Shown piece after piece: positions 1-12,900 of a DNA stretch of 64,000 nt. How positions within the stretch are numbered: position 1 is the first letter of the stretch; each line of letters starts with the position of its first letter. The stretch comes from Diphasiastrum complanatum (taxonomy: Eukaryota; Streptophyta; Lycopodiopsida; Lycopodiales; Lycopodiaceae), in NCBI GenBank assembly GCA_029204225.1, contig CM055106.1, positions 40,870,368 through 40,934,367 of the forward strand, in the 5' to 3' direction. Below the pieces are notes generated by a model. That model was not told the DNA's origin, ran no database searches, and saw nothing but the letters and a program-made list of their open reading frames with translations. The position numbers and the translations under genes were made by a program.

Positions 1-298
1 GGATTCATAGACCTTTTGCAAAGTCTCCCAAGCATCTTGAGCTGAAGTGCAATCTCCTACCTCTCTTAAGAGTTCATTTGCAACATTCATTTTTATGCAA
101 TGTAGTGCAACATTGCACCTCTTGATGTATTTGGCTTTTTCTTGAGGATGAATAGGGTTCACCCTCCTTACCATTTACAATTTCCATCAGATCTTGCATG
201 ATCATGATGGATTCCATTCTAACTTTCCATATGGAATAGTTAGTTTTGTTGAGCCTTTCATTAGTATCCAGAAGATATGCATTTATAGATGCCATCTA
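1..298 (-). pseudogene. Ty1/copia gag N-terminal fragment
   Basis: Minus-strand reading gives a copia Gag start: MASINAYLL, then LNKTNYSIWKVRMESIM and MQDLMEIV, the usual N-terminal layout of plant copia Gag (DUF4219/UBN2 type). After residue ~45 a frameshift is needed. A second frame then continues as NELLREVGDCTSAQDAWETL, running off the window edge, so the element extends beyond the left end. The same domain order occurs in the copia gag at 55148-55858, where the matching segment reads NEVLREIISCTSSKEAW. The frameshift makes this a decayed copy. No primer site or clear LTR is visible on its upstream side. Confidence 0.75.
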
Positions 299-580
299 GT
301 CTCCTAATCAAGGACTTGACACAAATGAAGGTTACTTCTATTGATTTGATTGAAGGTCTACCTTATCCCACTTCTTAGGGACCTGAAAAGGTCAGTAATA
401 GACTTCCTATAAAGATCTAAGAATGATCTCTAACAAAATCAAATCATAGAATATTAGAAACAATGCACTTGCTTGATTGAAGTAGACAATACTAGTAGAA
501 TTGCCCCTCTTTCTATAAAGAACATTAAAGCTTCCAAATGATCTGATCAAGAGTGAATTTTAGCAACCTAATATACTTAC

Positions 581-772
581 TGTTGACAGCTGTTACCAGC
601 TGTAAGTAGCTATAGGCTAGTCTATAGTCAACTACTAGTTTTCTCTCTCTTTATATTCAGGGTTTATTGTACTCTCTTTCATTCAGTGTAACAGGGTGAT
701 GGTGTGTTCTTCCTCTTTCTCTTGGTGATTACTTATGGTGGTTGATTGATAGTGCTCATTAGATTACTGACA
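581..772 (+). repeat. possible short LTR
   Basis: This segment starts TGTTGACAGC and ends TTACTGACA. It carries a TATA-like TTTATATTCAGG followed by a pyrimidine-rich stretch, as in the promoter half of copia LTRs. No partner LTR, primer site or convincing target duplication is visible, so solo-LTR status is only a suggestion. Confidence 0.3.
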
Positions 773-3339
773 CAAGGGCGAATCCTTAAAATGATGTACC
801 AGTAAAGTATAGGATGTGAATTTTGCTGGGGAACGGATGGAGCGGACCGTGTCGAACGAATCGGATTGGGACGATCCTACTACTGCTCGAAGGTAGGTCC
901 AACGAGTTCTCTCAATGCGTGTACTACTGATAACTAAGTAGGCAAACACAATATAGAGTTGGCGCGGCTGTTTGCGGAAGCAAAGAGTAGGCAATCAAAA
1001 AGTTAGACAGAAAGTGGAAAACATGCAATACTAACAAAGAATCTGAATGTAGAACCAGACAGTATTTTATTCAGATTAAATGTAATAAAATACAAGTCAG
1101 TGATTGATGTGAGCACAAGACAATTGCAGGAGAAACCGCGTGCTCACAAAGCTAACTACAATCTGTAAAAGCTATGAGCTTATTATTGACAATCCATTTG
1201 AAAAAAGAATTGATGCATGAAAGCATCTATTGTGTCTGTCTCGTTGAATACATACCTAATTGATTATAATGATCAACTATATGTATATATTTATAATTTA
1301 CATTTGTGCAGATGTATGTACAAAAGAATGGCGTGGAGCCGTTGTGCCGTCAGGAAGAAGATCATGGTTGTTGTCATTGTCAAGTTAGCTGCATAGTACA
1401 TGAAGTGAGCATGAGGAGGCTTGATAAGTCGGACTTCCCCGATATGTCGGATGGGTAAGATTTTTCCGATATGTCAGATCTACTAGATAAGTCGTCCAAC
1501 TCCGACAAGTCAGGTTACTTCGATGAGTCGGGCTGCCATTCTCTTGTTATCTTCAGTTATAAATGATTGTGTGACAATGCATGTAATATTGCAGCGATGA
1601 ATGGAACTAGACTAACATGGGATTTAGGAGAGTAGAGGAGGTAAATCCAATGAATTTTTCCTTACCAAATTTGATCTTGTCGACTATAATGGTGAATGGT
1701 TATCAAAATCTGTCTATAATAACTCTCACAGAGGCTAATATGATATTACAAACATTTATAAATAGGTTCATGAGTAATTCTTAGTGTAATCGATGGAATC
1801 TACAGTGAGGTGATAGTGAATAATGTAATATTTTACATTGGTGAAGGCTCCATATGAGAAAGAACTATTTTCAACAAGGAAACATTCGCAAAGGTCCTTC
1901 TACTTGCAAGATACATTCACAGACTTGTTAAAAGATATAAAATGATATTTTGGGATCCAACAAGGTTGTGGGAAGGTTTTGGATTACGAATGATCCTAGG
2001 TTAAATGTTGTGATTTGTTTATTGACAATATTATGAAACTAAGTTATCTACATACCTAATGATTTATAACAATGACCTATTCATAATTGTCTTCAGAAGC
2101 TTGATCACAGTCAACATCCAGTAGTTGACCCACAGTCTCTCGATTGACATTTTTGTGTCAATATACACAACAAAAATGAGGTGCATGCTCAAAACTAACT
2201 CTACATCAAATATTTACGTATATTGTACAGAGTTCAAAATACAAGATCGTCTAAAAATTTATGATATACAACGATATAAAGTTAAAATTCAAATTTGAAA
2301 TAGTAGCATATTAAAATAAATTGAAAAAAAAAAACCTACAAATTGTTGATTGAAACTCACTTGTGAATACAAACCTTGAATTTTTAGCATCTCCATGACT
2401 ATGTTATATCTCTGTTGGAATTCCAAACTTTATTCCTCCTCCGTCAAGAGGCATCCATAATCTGAGGACTATAATAAAATTTGCATTACACGTTAGATTA
2501 TAAATTGGTAAAACAATTTGAGATTCAAATGAAATGGAATTTAAAGTGAGCTTATCTATGATGAAGATTCTATTAATTAGCCTAGTGTAAAGCACAAACA
2601 TTCTAGACTCAACAGAACAAAGACTCATTCTGAAGACAAAAAGATCACACGCTACTCTCATGTATGGCATTCAGTACATGAAAAACATGGAAATATAATA
2701 ACTATATTCAAGAAAAACTTTTGAATGCCAAGAAGTAGTTAATTACCAATTTGCAGAGCAAGCAAATTATCAAAAACAAATTTTAAAAAATAGTATTCAG
2801 AACAAGCATAAAAAAAAAACTACGATTATGTTGTGTTTATGTTCTGGTCTTCTTAAAGTATCAATATCTTGTTGTCACGTTCACGTATTGATTCTAAGAC
2901 ATCTCACTACCTCATTGAGTTTGCTTATCTTTTTCACTATTGTAACCACTAAAAATACATCATTCTCAACATTCTAATATCTTTACTCCACTCATATCCA
3001 CCCTTTCACCTTGAAGTAGAAGTTTTCCTTGAGTTTATGCATTGTTACTTTGTTGCAAATCATCGTGATTAGCATCTGATAGAGGTGCAGGGCTTAGTGG
3101 TAGATCACAAGCATTTAGATTTGATGTTGCTTTGTGCTTGACTCTCTGAGGAGTTCTTATTACAAAGTTTTGCATCCGACGTGCTAACTAAGTTCATCAC
3201 AATTGATCTGATTTTCATGATTGATTTGACATCTAAATCGTATCCAATGAGTTCAATCATATCTGACAAACAATCAATACATAATCTCCTATTGCTAATC
3301 TGATTTTGGTATATGATTCAGTCAAAGACAAAACAATTT
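773..3339. other. non-coding AT-rich spacer
   Basis: No recognisable gene; open frames are short and have no protein-like composition. A small patch at about 1425-1535 repeats GATAAGTCGGA / GATATGTCGGATG words of the kind that dominate 28370-30070. Confidence 0.5.
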
Positions 3340-3780
3340 GAGACATTTGCATTCATAATAGATTACATCCGAGGCTATAACCGACAACAAATCCGACAAG
3401 CTTCTAAACGGTAACCCAAGTTACATCTGACAAGCTATTCATTCTAGATCTGACAGTGTGACACAAGCACATCCGATAGTCATCCTATTTTATATTTGAC
3501 TACTCAATCCCTCGTCACATCCGATCTTATGTCCGATGCTTAACTAATTCATATCGATTGAAATACATCCGATGACAATCTTCCTATCTTACATCCGATG
3601 CTATATCTGATGGTTAGTACATTACAAATACCAACCGAACGTCCAAACCAAGGCTCTCTTGTCGAGGCTTCCATCCGAATGTTTTGAACCAACTCTCTTC
3701 CACCAAAATCTTTAACTGAATCTTCAAGATTCAACCAAAGTTTTCAACTGTAGGCACTATCTGGCATCTACTATCTGATG
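3340..3780. repeat. degenerate CATCCGA-word repeat block
   Basis: Words such as ACATCCGATG, ACATCCGACAAGC and ATCTGACAAG recur every 15-40 bases. They are the reverse complement of the TCGGATGT words at 28370-30070, so the two blocks belong to the same low-order repeat type in opposite orientation. Confidence 0.55.
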
Positions 3781-5346
3781 AATGAAATTTTTGTTCCAAG
3801 TGTTCTTCATTTATCAACTCTTTGTAAAAATGTTATATTTTCTTCTTTATTTTTATCATTTCTTTATGTGATTGATTTTGTATGTGTGTGCTTAAACTGT
3901 TGTTTTCTTGTGACTGCATGTATTTTTTCTAGATTTTATTTTATTTCATTTTTTACATGAGGGATAGCTATTGATGGAGAGTCATAATTATAGAATAGCT
4001 CAAGAACGAATTTTTTATTTATCTATCCATCTCCAGATTACCTTGTAGAGGGTTTAGGATATTTGTGCATATCCAAGATTTTTGAGAGATCCTTGTCACT
4101 TCAAAGTTGATTCATGTATATAGTTGAAACATTGGTCTTGGAGTCAACTATAGAGAAATTATGAAAATTTGGTCCAACGTGCTTCGACTAAATGTTCCAA
4201 TCGAGCGCTCAGCCAAATGTTCTACCAGATAGTTATGACTGAGTGCTCCGACCGAGTGCTCTCATAGAGTGCTCCAATCACATCAACTTCAACCAAATCT
4301 CTCGGTCGAGCTCCAAGCAAAGATTTCAACCAAGATTCTCACCGAAGCAATTAGCCGAAGAATCACCCGAAGGGCACAACCGAAACTTCAATCGTGTGCT
4401 TCGACCAAGAGCAACAACAAAATTTTATCAACTTAAAGTGTCGAGCACAAAGGTGTTAGCTGAACCGAGTACTCATGAAAAATCATTCAAGTCTTGGCTA
4501 AAGAAAAGTGTGTGCCACATCAAAGATAAAGATGTTGGCCAAGAGACAACACGAAAGACGATGATGAAGAGGCAGGCAGATTGCACACAAAATGAGCCAC
4601 GACCAAAAGGACATCACCTACCACTCCTCACAACAGCTACAACTGATCGATACTCAACACCCACGATCACCACGACCGCAATCACCTGCTGTTAGAAGAT
4701 CCAGGTCCCAATTACCAACAAGGACAATACAAATCATAACATCACCCCCTCGCGTACAACAAGCAGTTGATTCTATGGTAGCCATCCAACAACAACCGTA
4801 GGCAACAAATTCAAGGGAGGGAGAAAGGGAGCTTCCTGCTATCACACAAGCAAAAGACATACTTGCAGTCGACCTTTCACGTGAAGCTGAGGCAGAAGAC
4901 AGCTGGGCAATCCAAAGGGACTCAATTAGGAGGAGCACCCCAGTCACAAACCTCGTCAAGACAAGAGTGTCAATGACGTTGGGACTTCACTGGGAGAAGA
5001 ACTGAGGAAACACCTCGAAGTAGAAAGGAGGATACAAAGAGTGCCAAGCCAATTGATGAATATCTAGCAAGAACCTACCAGAAAATTAGAACTTGCCAAG
5101 AAACCAGAAGTGAAACCATCCATGGTAGATGCAAAGAAAGAAGCCAACAGAGAGACAAGTCAATTGACCGATAATCGAAATTGGACCTAATACTCCATTT
5201 GATGAGTATCGAACAACATTGTTAAAGTTTGGACATACTATTTGGGAGGGAAGGTTGGCAGTGTCGACGAGGGTTTTACACATGGATTAATCACACAAAT
5301 TCAGTTATCTCAACGACTTCACCAGACCGGGACAATATTCCGGTTT
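3781..5346. other. spacer with GAGTGCTC words and unassigned short ORFs
   Basis: Positions 4150-4450 continue in a repetitive style (GACCGAGTGCTC, CAATCGAGCGCTC, CAACCGAAG). A plus-strand frame of 150 codons at 4243-4695 is open, but its composition follows the repeats. I recognise no family; a decayed gag-like region of an LTR element is possible. Confidence 0.35.
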
Positions 5347-5527
5347 AGGGATACTCCATGTTAAAGTTATCCATGCGTGGATAACTGCCGCGTGGATTAT
5401 CCACGCGATTTATTTATTTATTTATTTATTTTTGCTTGTTTATAATGAAATGAAATTAATTAACTAAATATTTTTCTAAAGTGAAAGTATATATATCTGT
5501 TGCAAGGACAAATGTAAATATCTGTGC
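5347..5527. repeat. direct repeat, copy 1
   Basis: From GGATACTCCATGTTAAAG to AGGACAAATGTAAATATC this segment matches 6750-6899, with indels. It includes self-complementary TATCCACGCG / CGCGTGGATA words and a TTTA run. See copy 2 for interpretation. Confidence 0.6.
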
Positions 5528-6749
5528 ACTATCTACATGGATGAAATAAAACTGACAAGATTGTCAAGAAGTTTGGCTTACAGTACTAGCATATTCAAAT
5601 TGCAAGTTTATGATACTTAATGGCAATTTAGGACATGACGAATATTATACTAAATTAGTTCAAATTGAAATAACGGATTCTCGATTAGGTGATTTTGGTA
5701 AAGGCTTGAAAGAAAAAGACAAATATTATGTTAAATTTCAAATTGAGATAGCTATTTTGATTACTATGAGAGGCCATATGGACCACATAGTCTTTAGGGC
5801 ATCTTTATGTGTTGCCCCACCCAAGCAATTTTCTTGATAGCAATGTTAGTAGAATATTAGATTTTCATTAAGCATGACTAGAATATACATGAATCAGATG
5901 TTCGCATGTCTTTAACAAATTTTATTATTTTTATTCAGTATATACGGTCTCATAATGACTACTTATGATGTGGTATAGAGTAGCTGGCTAAAGTGTGTAT
6001 ATGTCATCAACAACGTCATCGTCATCAATTCATATCATGATCGCAACAACAAGTATATATTGTTATTGATATTGACATCAGTTGCACTTTATTTGTTCCT
6101 TGAATATGATTGTATAATTTCTCTTGCAAATTTCTTCTTACAATGACATTAGATTGGAATTATGAATTCTAGAGAAATGATCGTATCTCCAGATTTAAAG
6201 AAAGAAAGAAAAATTGAGATCTATCACGAAAGAAATGAGCAAACAAGACTAAAGTTCAATGAAGAACTATTGACTGGTTCATCTTCAAGCTCTTCCACCA
6301 GTCGACGTAGATCGCCTGTTGATCCATCACATGTATGTATATTGATTTATGTCATAATTTTTTTATTTGTAATAGTGGTGTACCCCGATTTGGTTGAGGA
6401 TAGTGATATAGTATATTGCTCTTTGGAAAGCCAAGACACCACTCCATCACAACTGAAGGTTGCAAATGCACTAAATGTACAAAGACTATTTTGTCAATTT
6501 TTGTCACATGCTAGAATTTGTCAATTTTCACATGAATGACACTAAAAGGGTTTGTGCTACAATATAGTGTATCATTGGCAATTGGATTATTGGACCAGTT
6601 TCAAGCAGAATATGATTAGAGGATACCATGTACATGCACACAATGCAAAGGCCTTAGGATTCGGACAAGGAGAAGATTGTCAACGATCATATTTGGGCCA
6701 ATGGAGTGCACACAGAGGATCCAAGAGTATGAGAGATAAACTCTTTAAA
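5528..6749 (+). other. segment between the direct repeats
   Basis: Holds two short plus-strand frames, 5610-5837 and 6162-6539. The second contains a serine run and a hydrophobic stretch (YVIIFLFVIVVY). Neither matches a family I know. The segment could be the internal part of a small non-autonomous element, or simply spacer. Confidence 0.3.
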
Positions 6750-6899
6750 GTGGATATTCCATGTTAAAGTTATCCACGTGTGGATTATCCATGCGGTTTT
6801 TTTTTTTGCTTGTTTACAATAAAATGGAATTAGTTAAATAAATATATTCCTAAAGTAAAAGTATATATATCTGTTGCAAGGACAAATGTAAAAAATGCA
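6750..6899. repeat. direct repeat, copy 2
   Basis: GGATATTCCATGTTAAAG...AGGACAAATGTAAAAAATGCA matches 5347-5527 in the same orientation. The upstream CTTTAAAGTGGATATTCC is weakly polypurine-like, and the repeats could be short LTRs of a TRIM-like element. However, the similarity begins 10 bases before any TG start, so LTR boundaries cannot be fixed. Confidence 0.5.
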
Positions 6900-7189
6900 C
6901 TTTGGCAAGATATCATTGTCTTCTATTATGAAAATGAAAAATAAGTTTGTATAGCAACTACAAATCTTTCCATGACGATGATATCATTCTTGATGATATA
7001 CAATCGAGCCTACTACCAAGCCTATTATCAAGGAAATAGTAGGGATTAAGGAGGAGCAAGCATACCCTACAAACTCCAAAAATGTCAACTCGAGCAAGAA
7101 TGCAACCATCCAGGCTCAAATACAAGGAACAGATAAGCAATTACAAGTTGATGATTGTATAATTTTTATTGCCCTTATTACTACCTTAA

Positions 7190-7440
7190 CTTTGATGATG
7201 TTCCTTCAAGTGTGAATGAAACTTTAGCAACAAAAGAGTGATTTGATGCAATGAAAAGTGAGTATATGATGCATTGCTTGAAATACTTTGTAAAATTAGT
7301 GAACCTCCATTTAAGATACAAAACGGTTAATGCTTGCAATGGGTCTTTAAGATCAATCTTAATCAAGATGGTAGTGTGAACAATTATAAAGCAAGACTAG
7401 TTGCCAAGGGATATGCTCAATTCATCGACATTATCTCCAA
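7190..7440 (+). pseudogene. Ty1/copia reverse transcriptase fragment
   Basis: With frameshifts and a stop, the plus strand reads PSSVNETLATKE, then FDAMKSEYDALL, then VFKINLNQDGSVNNYKARL and VAKGYAQ. This is the start of the copia RVT_2 domain (W-AM..E...L ... GCKWVFK.K...DG...YKARLVAKGY.Q). It is about 80 residues long and stops before the catalytic motifs. It lies opposite in strand to the larger copia copy at 8754-10748, so it is a separate relic. Confidence 0.75.
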
Positions 7441-7709
7441 AAAAATGGATTTGAAGTCAAACTATGTCTATTCTTTTCACCTACTTAACCAAAAATGAGA
7501 TTCTGTTTTGGCTAAATAACTATCATTTGAAAGCATCACATGTCACATAATCATCTCTCTCTTCTCTCTCTCTTTCTCTCTATAGAATAGATGAAATTAA
7601 ACCATTTTATTCAAAGTTGCAAGAATCAATTTCATCAGTGATAACATCTTGCAATTCATTTCTTCTTAGGTGATTTTCATCATCACTCTCACTTTCAAAA
7701 CTTATTTCA

Positions 7710-8430
7710 TCATTCTGTAGAATTTCTATTCTCAACATCTATGGAAGCGGGTGCTTCAAGTATGGTTTGAAGGTTTACTACATCTCTAGGTAGCTCAATC
7801 TCATAGTTAAAATGAAGTTTTTCCATTTCATTCTCAGCATTTGCACCCTCAAATACTCGTCGTGCTCGTGGTTCAACTTGAGCTACAAACCACCATATCT
7901 TGTTTATTCGATCTGGTTGAAAAAGCAGCTGCAAAAATACTATTTTAGAACATATTGAAAACTCAAATACTGAAATCACCTGCAATAAAACGAAAAATAT
8001 GACAACATAACAGTGCACCTGTTCACAGTGACGAGGCAACACCAATGTGTCAAAGGGCTCCATGCTCAATGTTTTTGATGAATCAATCGCAAAAAATCCA
8101 CTTGGATCCGATTTTATGGTTGCATTTGGCCCTCTACAAACTACCTTGAACCATTTCACATCAAATAAAAAATAGTATCCACTTTCACCAAATGACACAT
8201 CATAAATATTTTGTATAGTTCATACGTATTCTATGTCTCTTGTGATGGGATTCCGATCTCATGCACTACTTTGACTTTTTTGTTGGAAAGATGCTATTAC
8301 ACCACAATCGTATGTGCATCTCTTGTTATCAATCCTTTCAACACCAAAGTGGAAACCAAAAGCCCATATAGCATTATACTTTTTGCACTGCCACATGACA
8401 AACATGAATCTCATAAATAATCACTGAGAA
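7710..8430 (-). pseudogene. CACTA-type transposon fragment (DUF4216)
   Basis: The minus strand reads ITRDIEYV, then TIQNIYDVSFGESGYYFLF, DVKWFKVVCRG, NATIKSDPSGFFAIDS and CEQVHC. After a ~75-base non-matching stretch (possible intron or insertion) it resumes as KIWWFVAQVEPRARRVFEG and ELPRDVVNL. This is the DUF4216 domain found downstream of the TNP2 transposase domain in plant CACTA (En/Spm) elements. Stops interrupt the first part and no transposase core is visible here, so this is a relic. The family call is from the motif layout; the exon structure is inferred. Confidence 0.65.
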
Positions 8431-8452
8431 TGAACATGGTGTTTCAAAATGA

Positions 8453-8764
8453 TTAAACAAATATTGTAATAGACAAGAATGTTCTAATAATAAAATATCT
8501 CAAGAATAATACCGTCCATTCGCATCCTCTTGCAAAGTCCCATTCATCGTTTGATATTTTTTGTCTCTCTTTTGTTGCTTTTTGTAGTGTGTCATGCATC
8601 GACTCTATAGTGCATTGCTTGGGCAATGGCTCAACATCATGTGAACATATGGCCATGTTTCTACCTCTATTCTGTCGTTGGCGCTTTCTAGACAAGGCCC
8701 TCTCTTGTTTGTCTTCTTCATATAGGTCTAACCATTTATCCATAACTCCACAATTATAAAGCAT
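8453..8764 (-). other. unassigned basic ORF between CACTA and copia relics
   Basis: A minus-strand frame of 103 codons contains KWLDLYEEDKQERALSRKRQ followed by RQNRGR, a highly charged, basic segment. It overlaps the end of the copia RNase H frame and precedes the CACTA fragment on the same strand. It may be a CACTA-derived coding piece. I cannot assign it. Confidence 0.3.
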
Positions 8765-10748
8765 GAATGTAGAAATGGTTTCTCGTTGGGAACAAGTCCT
8801 TTCCCAATGCTTTGGTGAAGATATCAGCTACACATTCCCTTGAGGACACATGTTGAAGCTCCACCTCCTTTGCAATGACTTGCTCCATCACAAAATGATA
8901 TTGCACCTCAATATGCTTGCTCCTAGCATGAAAGATAGGATTGGCTGCCAACCTTTGGGCTGATTGATTGTCACAAAAGATGATTGGGCTCTCTAAAAAA
9001 TCTAGCATGTGAAGATCCTTGATCATCCTCTTGATCCATACCATTTCCTTTGTGCAATGTGTAAGAGCTTTGTACTTGGCCTCACTAGATGACAATGAGA
9101 TAGTGGCTTGTTTCTTCGACATCCATGATATAACTTCATCACCTATGAAAATACAATGAGCACTAATGGATTTCCTATCCACTACATCTCCAGCATAGTC
9201 TGAATCTAAAAATCCAAAAAGATTAGATAATGATCCCTCATACAATATGCCAAAATCTCAAGTTCCAATGATGTACCTCAAAACTCATTTTCCTAGCTTC
9301 CAATGCTCTTCACTAGGATCTTGCATGAATTGACTCAATCTTGCAACACAATAGCTTAGATTTGGTCTAGTAATGGTTAGATAGAAGAGTGAACCAACTA
9401 TTTTCTATAGGGAGTAATGTCCTTGAAGGATCTTTCACTACCTCTTATAGTTAGCTTTACATGAGACTTCATAGGTGTATCACTAGCTTTTGCATCTACC
9501 ATATGAAATCTTTCAAGAATAGAATTAGCATACTTCTCTTGACAAATGAAAATAGATTGAGAAGTCCTAATCACTTTTATTCTCAAAATGCAATGCAAGT
9601 TACCAAGATCATGCACCTCAAACTCCTTCTTAAGAGCACTCTTGATATCCTCCACATCTTGATTGTCTCCACCACTCAAGATGATATCATCAACATAGAT
9701 TAGCAAGATGGTAACATCATTTCCAGCAAACCTATAATAAAATGAATGATCATACTCACTCATAACAAAGCCTTGAAAGAGTAAAAAAGTGTTGAGCCTA
9801 GCATACCAACTCCTTGGTGCTTGCTTAAGGCCATACAAACTCTTTTGTAGTAGACACACATGATTTGGCTTTGTTGATGAAATATAGCTCTCGAGTTGCT
9901 CCATGTACACTTCCTCCTCAAGATCACCATTCAAGAATGCATTTGTAATATCCATTTGCCATAGATCCCATCCATAAAGTGTAGCAAGTGAGATGATGAC
10001 TCGAATGCTTATCATCTTTGCCCACGAGTGCAAAGGTCTCATCATAGTCAATCCCTTGTTCTTGAGCATATCCTTTTGCCACTAACCTTGCCTTGTACAT
10101 GTTGATAGATCCATCTTGGTTTGTCTTCACCTTGAAGATCCATTTGCAACCAATAGCTTTCTTGGCCTTAGTTAACTCCACCAATCTCCATGTTCCATTC
10201 TTCATAAGAGCTTGATACTCAAGATCCATTGCTTGGATCCTCTCCTCTTCTTTCCTTGCTTCATCTACACTAGTAGGTACATCAAAAGAGGCTAGAAAAG
10301 CAACATAATTTCCAGAAACTGCTTGCTTACCCTTTTCATCATATGTGAGCCTTGAAGGTACTTGTCTTTCCCTTTGATGTTCTCCTTGGCTTTTGACTTG
10401 ATAAAGGTCCATCATCATCACCATCTAAAGTAGGATCCTTTACATCAACATCAAGAATGCTAGATCCATCCACATAATCATCAATAGTACTTAAAGACAG
10501 TTTTGGATGTTCCCCTCATAAAAAATGACATCTCTACCAATAATCACCTTGTTAGTAGTAGGAATGTAAACCTTGTAGGCTTTACTCATCTCACTATATC
10601 CAACAAAAATGCCTTTCCTTGAAGTTGGATCCTCTTTGGTCCTATCATCAAGATTAATGTTGACATAGCATGCGCATCCAAAAGTTCTTAGAAAGTTGAC
10701 ACTTGGCTTCCTCTTGAATAACATCTCAAAAGGTGTCCTTCCATCCAT
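8754..10748 (-). pseudogene. Ty1/copia pol: integrase end, RT, RNase H
   Basis: Reading down the minus strand: 10748-10491 is the C-terminal part of integrase (MDGRTPFEMLFKRKPSV, LRTFGCACYV, KGIFVGYSE). 10424-9924 and 10069-9398 are the RVT_2 reverse transcriptase, with YKARLVAKGYAQEQGIDYDE, QMDITNAFLNGDLEEEVYMEQ, LYGLKQAPRSWY and the catalytic LIYVDDIILSG. 9245-8754 is RNase H (LDSDYAGDVVDRKSISAHC, SSSEAKYKAL, DNQSAQRLA). The parts lie in different frames, so the polyprotein is broken at least three times. The product would have copied element RNA into cDNA and integrated it. No LTR is visible on either side. Upstream it is joined directly to the unidentified block at 10750. Confidence 0.9.
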
Positions 10749-10749
10749 G

Positions 10750-11165
10750 ACGCGGGAGGCGAGTTAGGAATGACGACTTCGCTACGCACACAACGATGAC
10801 TATGAGAACTAGATGCTTGTTGGGAGGATTTGGCTGGTGTGTCTTCATAGACAGACAACACGACGTCAACATAAAATCCATGGATTTTGTTGTCTAAGTA
10901 CGAAACAGCAAGGGAGGAGAGAAGAGGCCCAACAACAAACTATTGTTTGGAGGTGCTCTTGATAGCTCTCTTCAATTCTTCGAATACCGTTTTGAACCAG
11001 TAAGAAGGCTCTAATGGTCCAGATCCTAACTTGTAGTTGGACTCTACAATGCGGTGCAGGATCTGGGATGAAATGCGCTCCTTCCTGAGGTTGCCAACCA
11101 TCAGGAAGTTGTTCAGAAGCTGAGCGGTGGCATGGATAGCCTATTCAATCCTCTTCGATTAGTAC
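10750..11165 (-). pseudogene. unidentified protein-like block, copy 1
   Basis: The minus strand gives a long protein-like reading with only two stops: ATAQLLNNFLMVGNLRKERI, SSQILHRIVESNYKLGSG, EPSYWFKTVFEELKRAIKS, then SYLDNKIHGFYVDVVLSVYED, TPAKSSQQAS and RSEVVIPNS. The second half is repeated, diverged, at 49160-49310 (NKIHGF, VLSVYED, PAKSS, RSEVVIPNS). I do not recognise the family. It abuts copia integrase at 10748, while the second copy abuts gypsy RT, so the two were brought next to pol genes independently, or belong to an element type that I cannot name. Confidence 0.5.
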
Positions 11166-12900
11166 TTTGTCTTTCCAACCACACTAATTTACTAGTGAAT
11201 GAAAGGACAAGGAGTTTGAAGTTGTAAACATTTGGTTGAATTGGATTGAGATTCACCTGCTAAATTAGCATAAAAGATAAGACAAATAATTGTGTGTTGC
11301 AGGAATCGATTGCAGATAACTTTTTGTTACAACAACTAAAACTTCACAAATGGAAGAGAGAAGAGATCTCCTCTCTTTCCATGGAGCAAGAACATGAAAA
11401 TCTCCTCGTATTGTCAAATTGAAATTGTGATTTGCTTCACAGAAGATGCTCATAGGCTTTCCTTGAACTCGTGATTCTCTGTTGTGCTCCGAATGAAGGA
11501 AAGTTCCCTGTTGAGGATACACACCGTGGCTGCTATGGTCCTGCTACCATGTAGCCATGACCGCGTTCATGGGTCAACATGCCCGCCCCATGGCTAACTC
11601 CGTACAAGGGAAAACATGCATGGTATTTTAGCTCTCATGTTTACTAACTATTCATGTTATGCTTTACGCATGTTTGATAGCTAAATGCATGCTCTAAGAC
11701 ATGGTCGAAAAGCAAACTTTCTAGGCATGCATCCTATTCCAGCCCTCCACCAAGGTCCAGACCTTAAGTGTTCGGACCACCACCACAATTAAGCCTTTAA
11801 CGTTGACTTTCTTCCAAACTCCATTAACCGACCTCAACACAGAGTATTGTCTTTGCAAGGCAAGGCCAAAAATATGGAATGATTTTGCAAATGGAGATGA
11901 ATAATTTTTGTTTGATTATTGTTGTTTGTTGTTGGTGATGATGTTGGTGCGTCGTGCAAGAGAAACATAGGGATGTGAATTTTTCATTGTTTATGACTTG
12001 CATATGAAGGTGCATTTAGAGCATGAGCATGCTTGCAAGAAAATGAGAGACAAAGAGAGAAATTTGAATTTTTGGTTGTTTATGACTTGCATATCTTAGG
12101 TGCATCTAAAGTGTGGACATGCATGAAAAAAAAAATTGGGACATGAATTTTTTGCCATTTATGATTTGCATACATAGGTGCATTTAGAGGACCGAGTTCT
12201 TGCATTAAAGTCCTCTTTGCTTTGTGTGGGCACACATACCCTTATCAGTTAAGACATTTACTTTAATGTTAACTTTTTGGTAAAATTTCACTGTGTTGAG
12301 CAAACAGTGTTGCCTTTTGCAAGACAATGCCAAAAACAACATGCACTCACGACATTGGCTAGAACCTCTCACTCAACAGAAAACCCGCCTAGCACACGAG
12401 GAGTAAAGACATGCAATAGTTGCATTTTGTTAAACACATTCACATTTCGACACCTTTTGATGAAAAGAGTACAAGCAGCAGGAGTGCCGCCTGGCAAAAA
12501 TCTAAAAGTGGTTAAGGCTAAATCTGCAAGCTAGTGTTTGGGAACTCCAATTTCCTGTATTTTTTCGAAGTTATCGATTTTGAGAGTTTTTTGCCTTTGA
12601 GATCCTGCATCTCAATTTTTTTGCTAGCAAAACATCAAATATTTACAATTAAAATTTATTTTGTTGACTCAATAAACCTATGTAACCCAAATTCTATAAG
12701 GATCTACCTAGTTTATTAAACAAAAATTTACTCCATGTGAAAATGACAAACTTATAATTTCTTGCATTTAGAAAAGGTTGTCGGTTTTTTGGAAGTCAAC
12801 TTCCTGTGAATTTATTATGAAATTGATTTTCGAAAAAAGATGCCGATTCCATTCTCAAAAGGTGCGGGCTTTCCCATTGCTCTCCTGGCCCTTGTATATT
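11166..12900. other. non-coding spacer with a short triple repeat
   Basis: No gene recognised. At about 11955-12190 three ~90-base units share GAATTTTT..GTTTATGACTTGCATA followed by AGGTGCATTTAGAG. Open frames are short. Confidence 0.45.
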
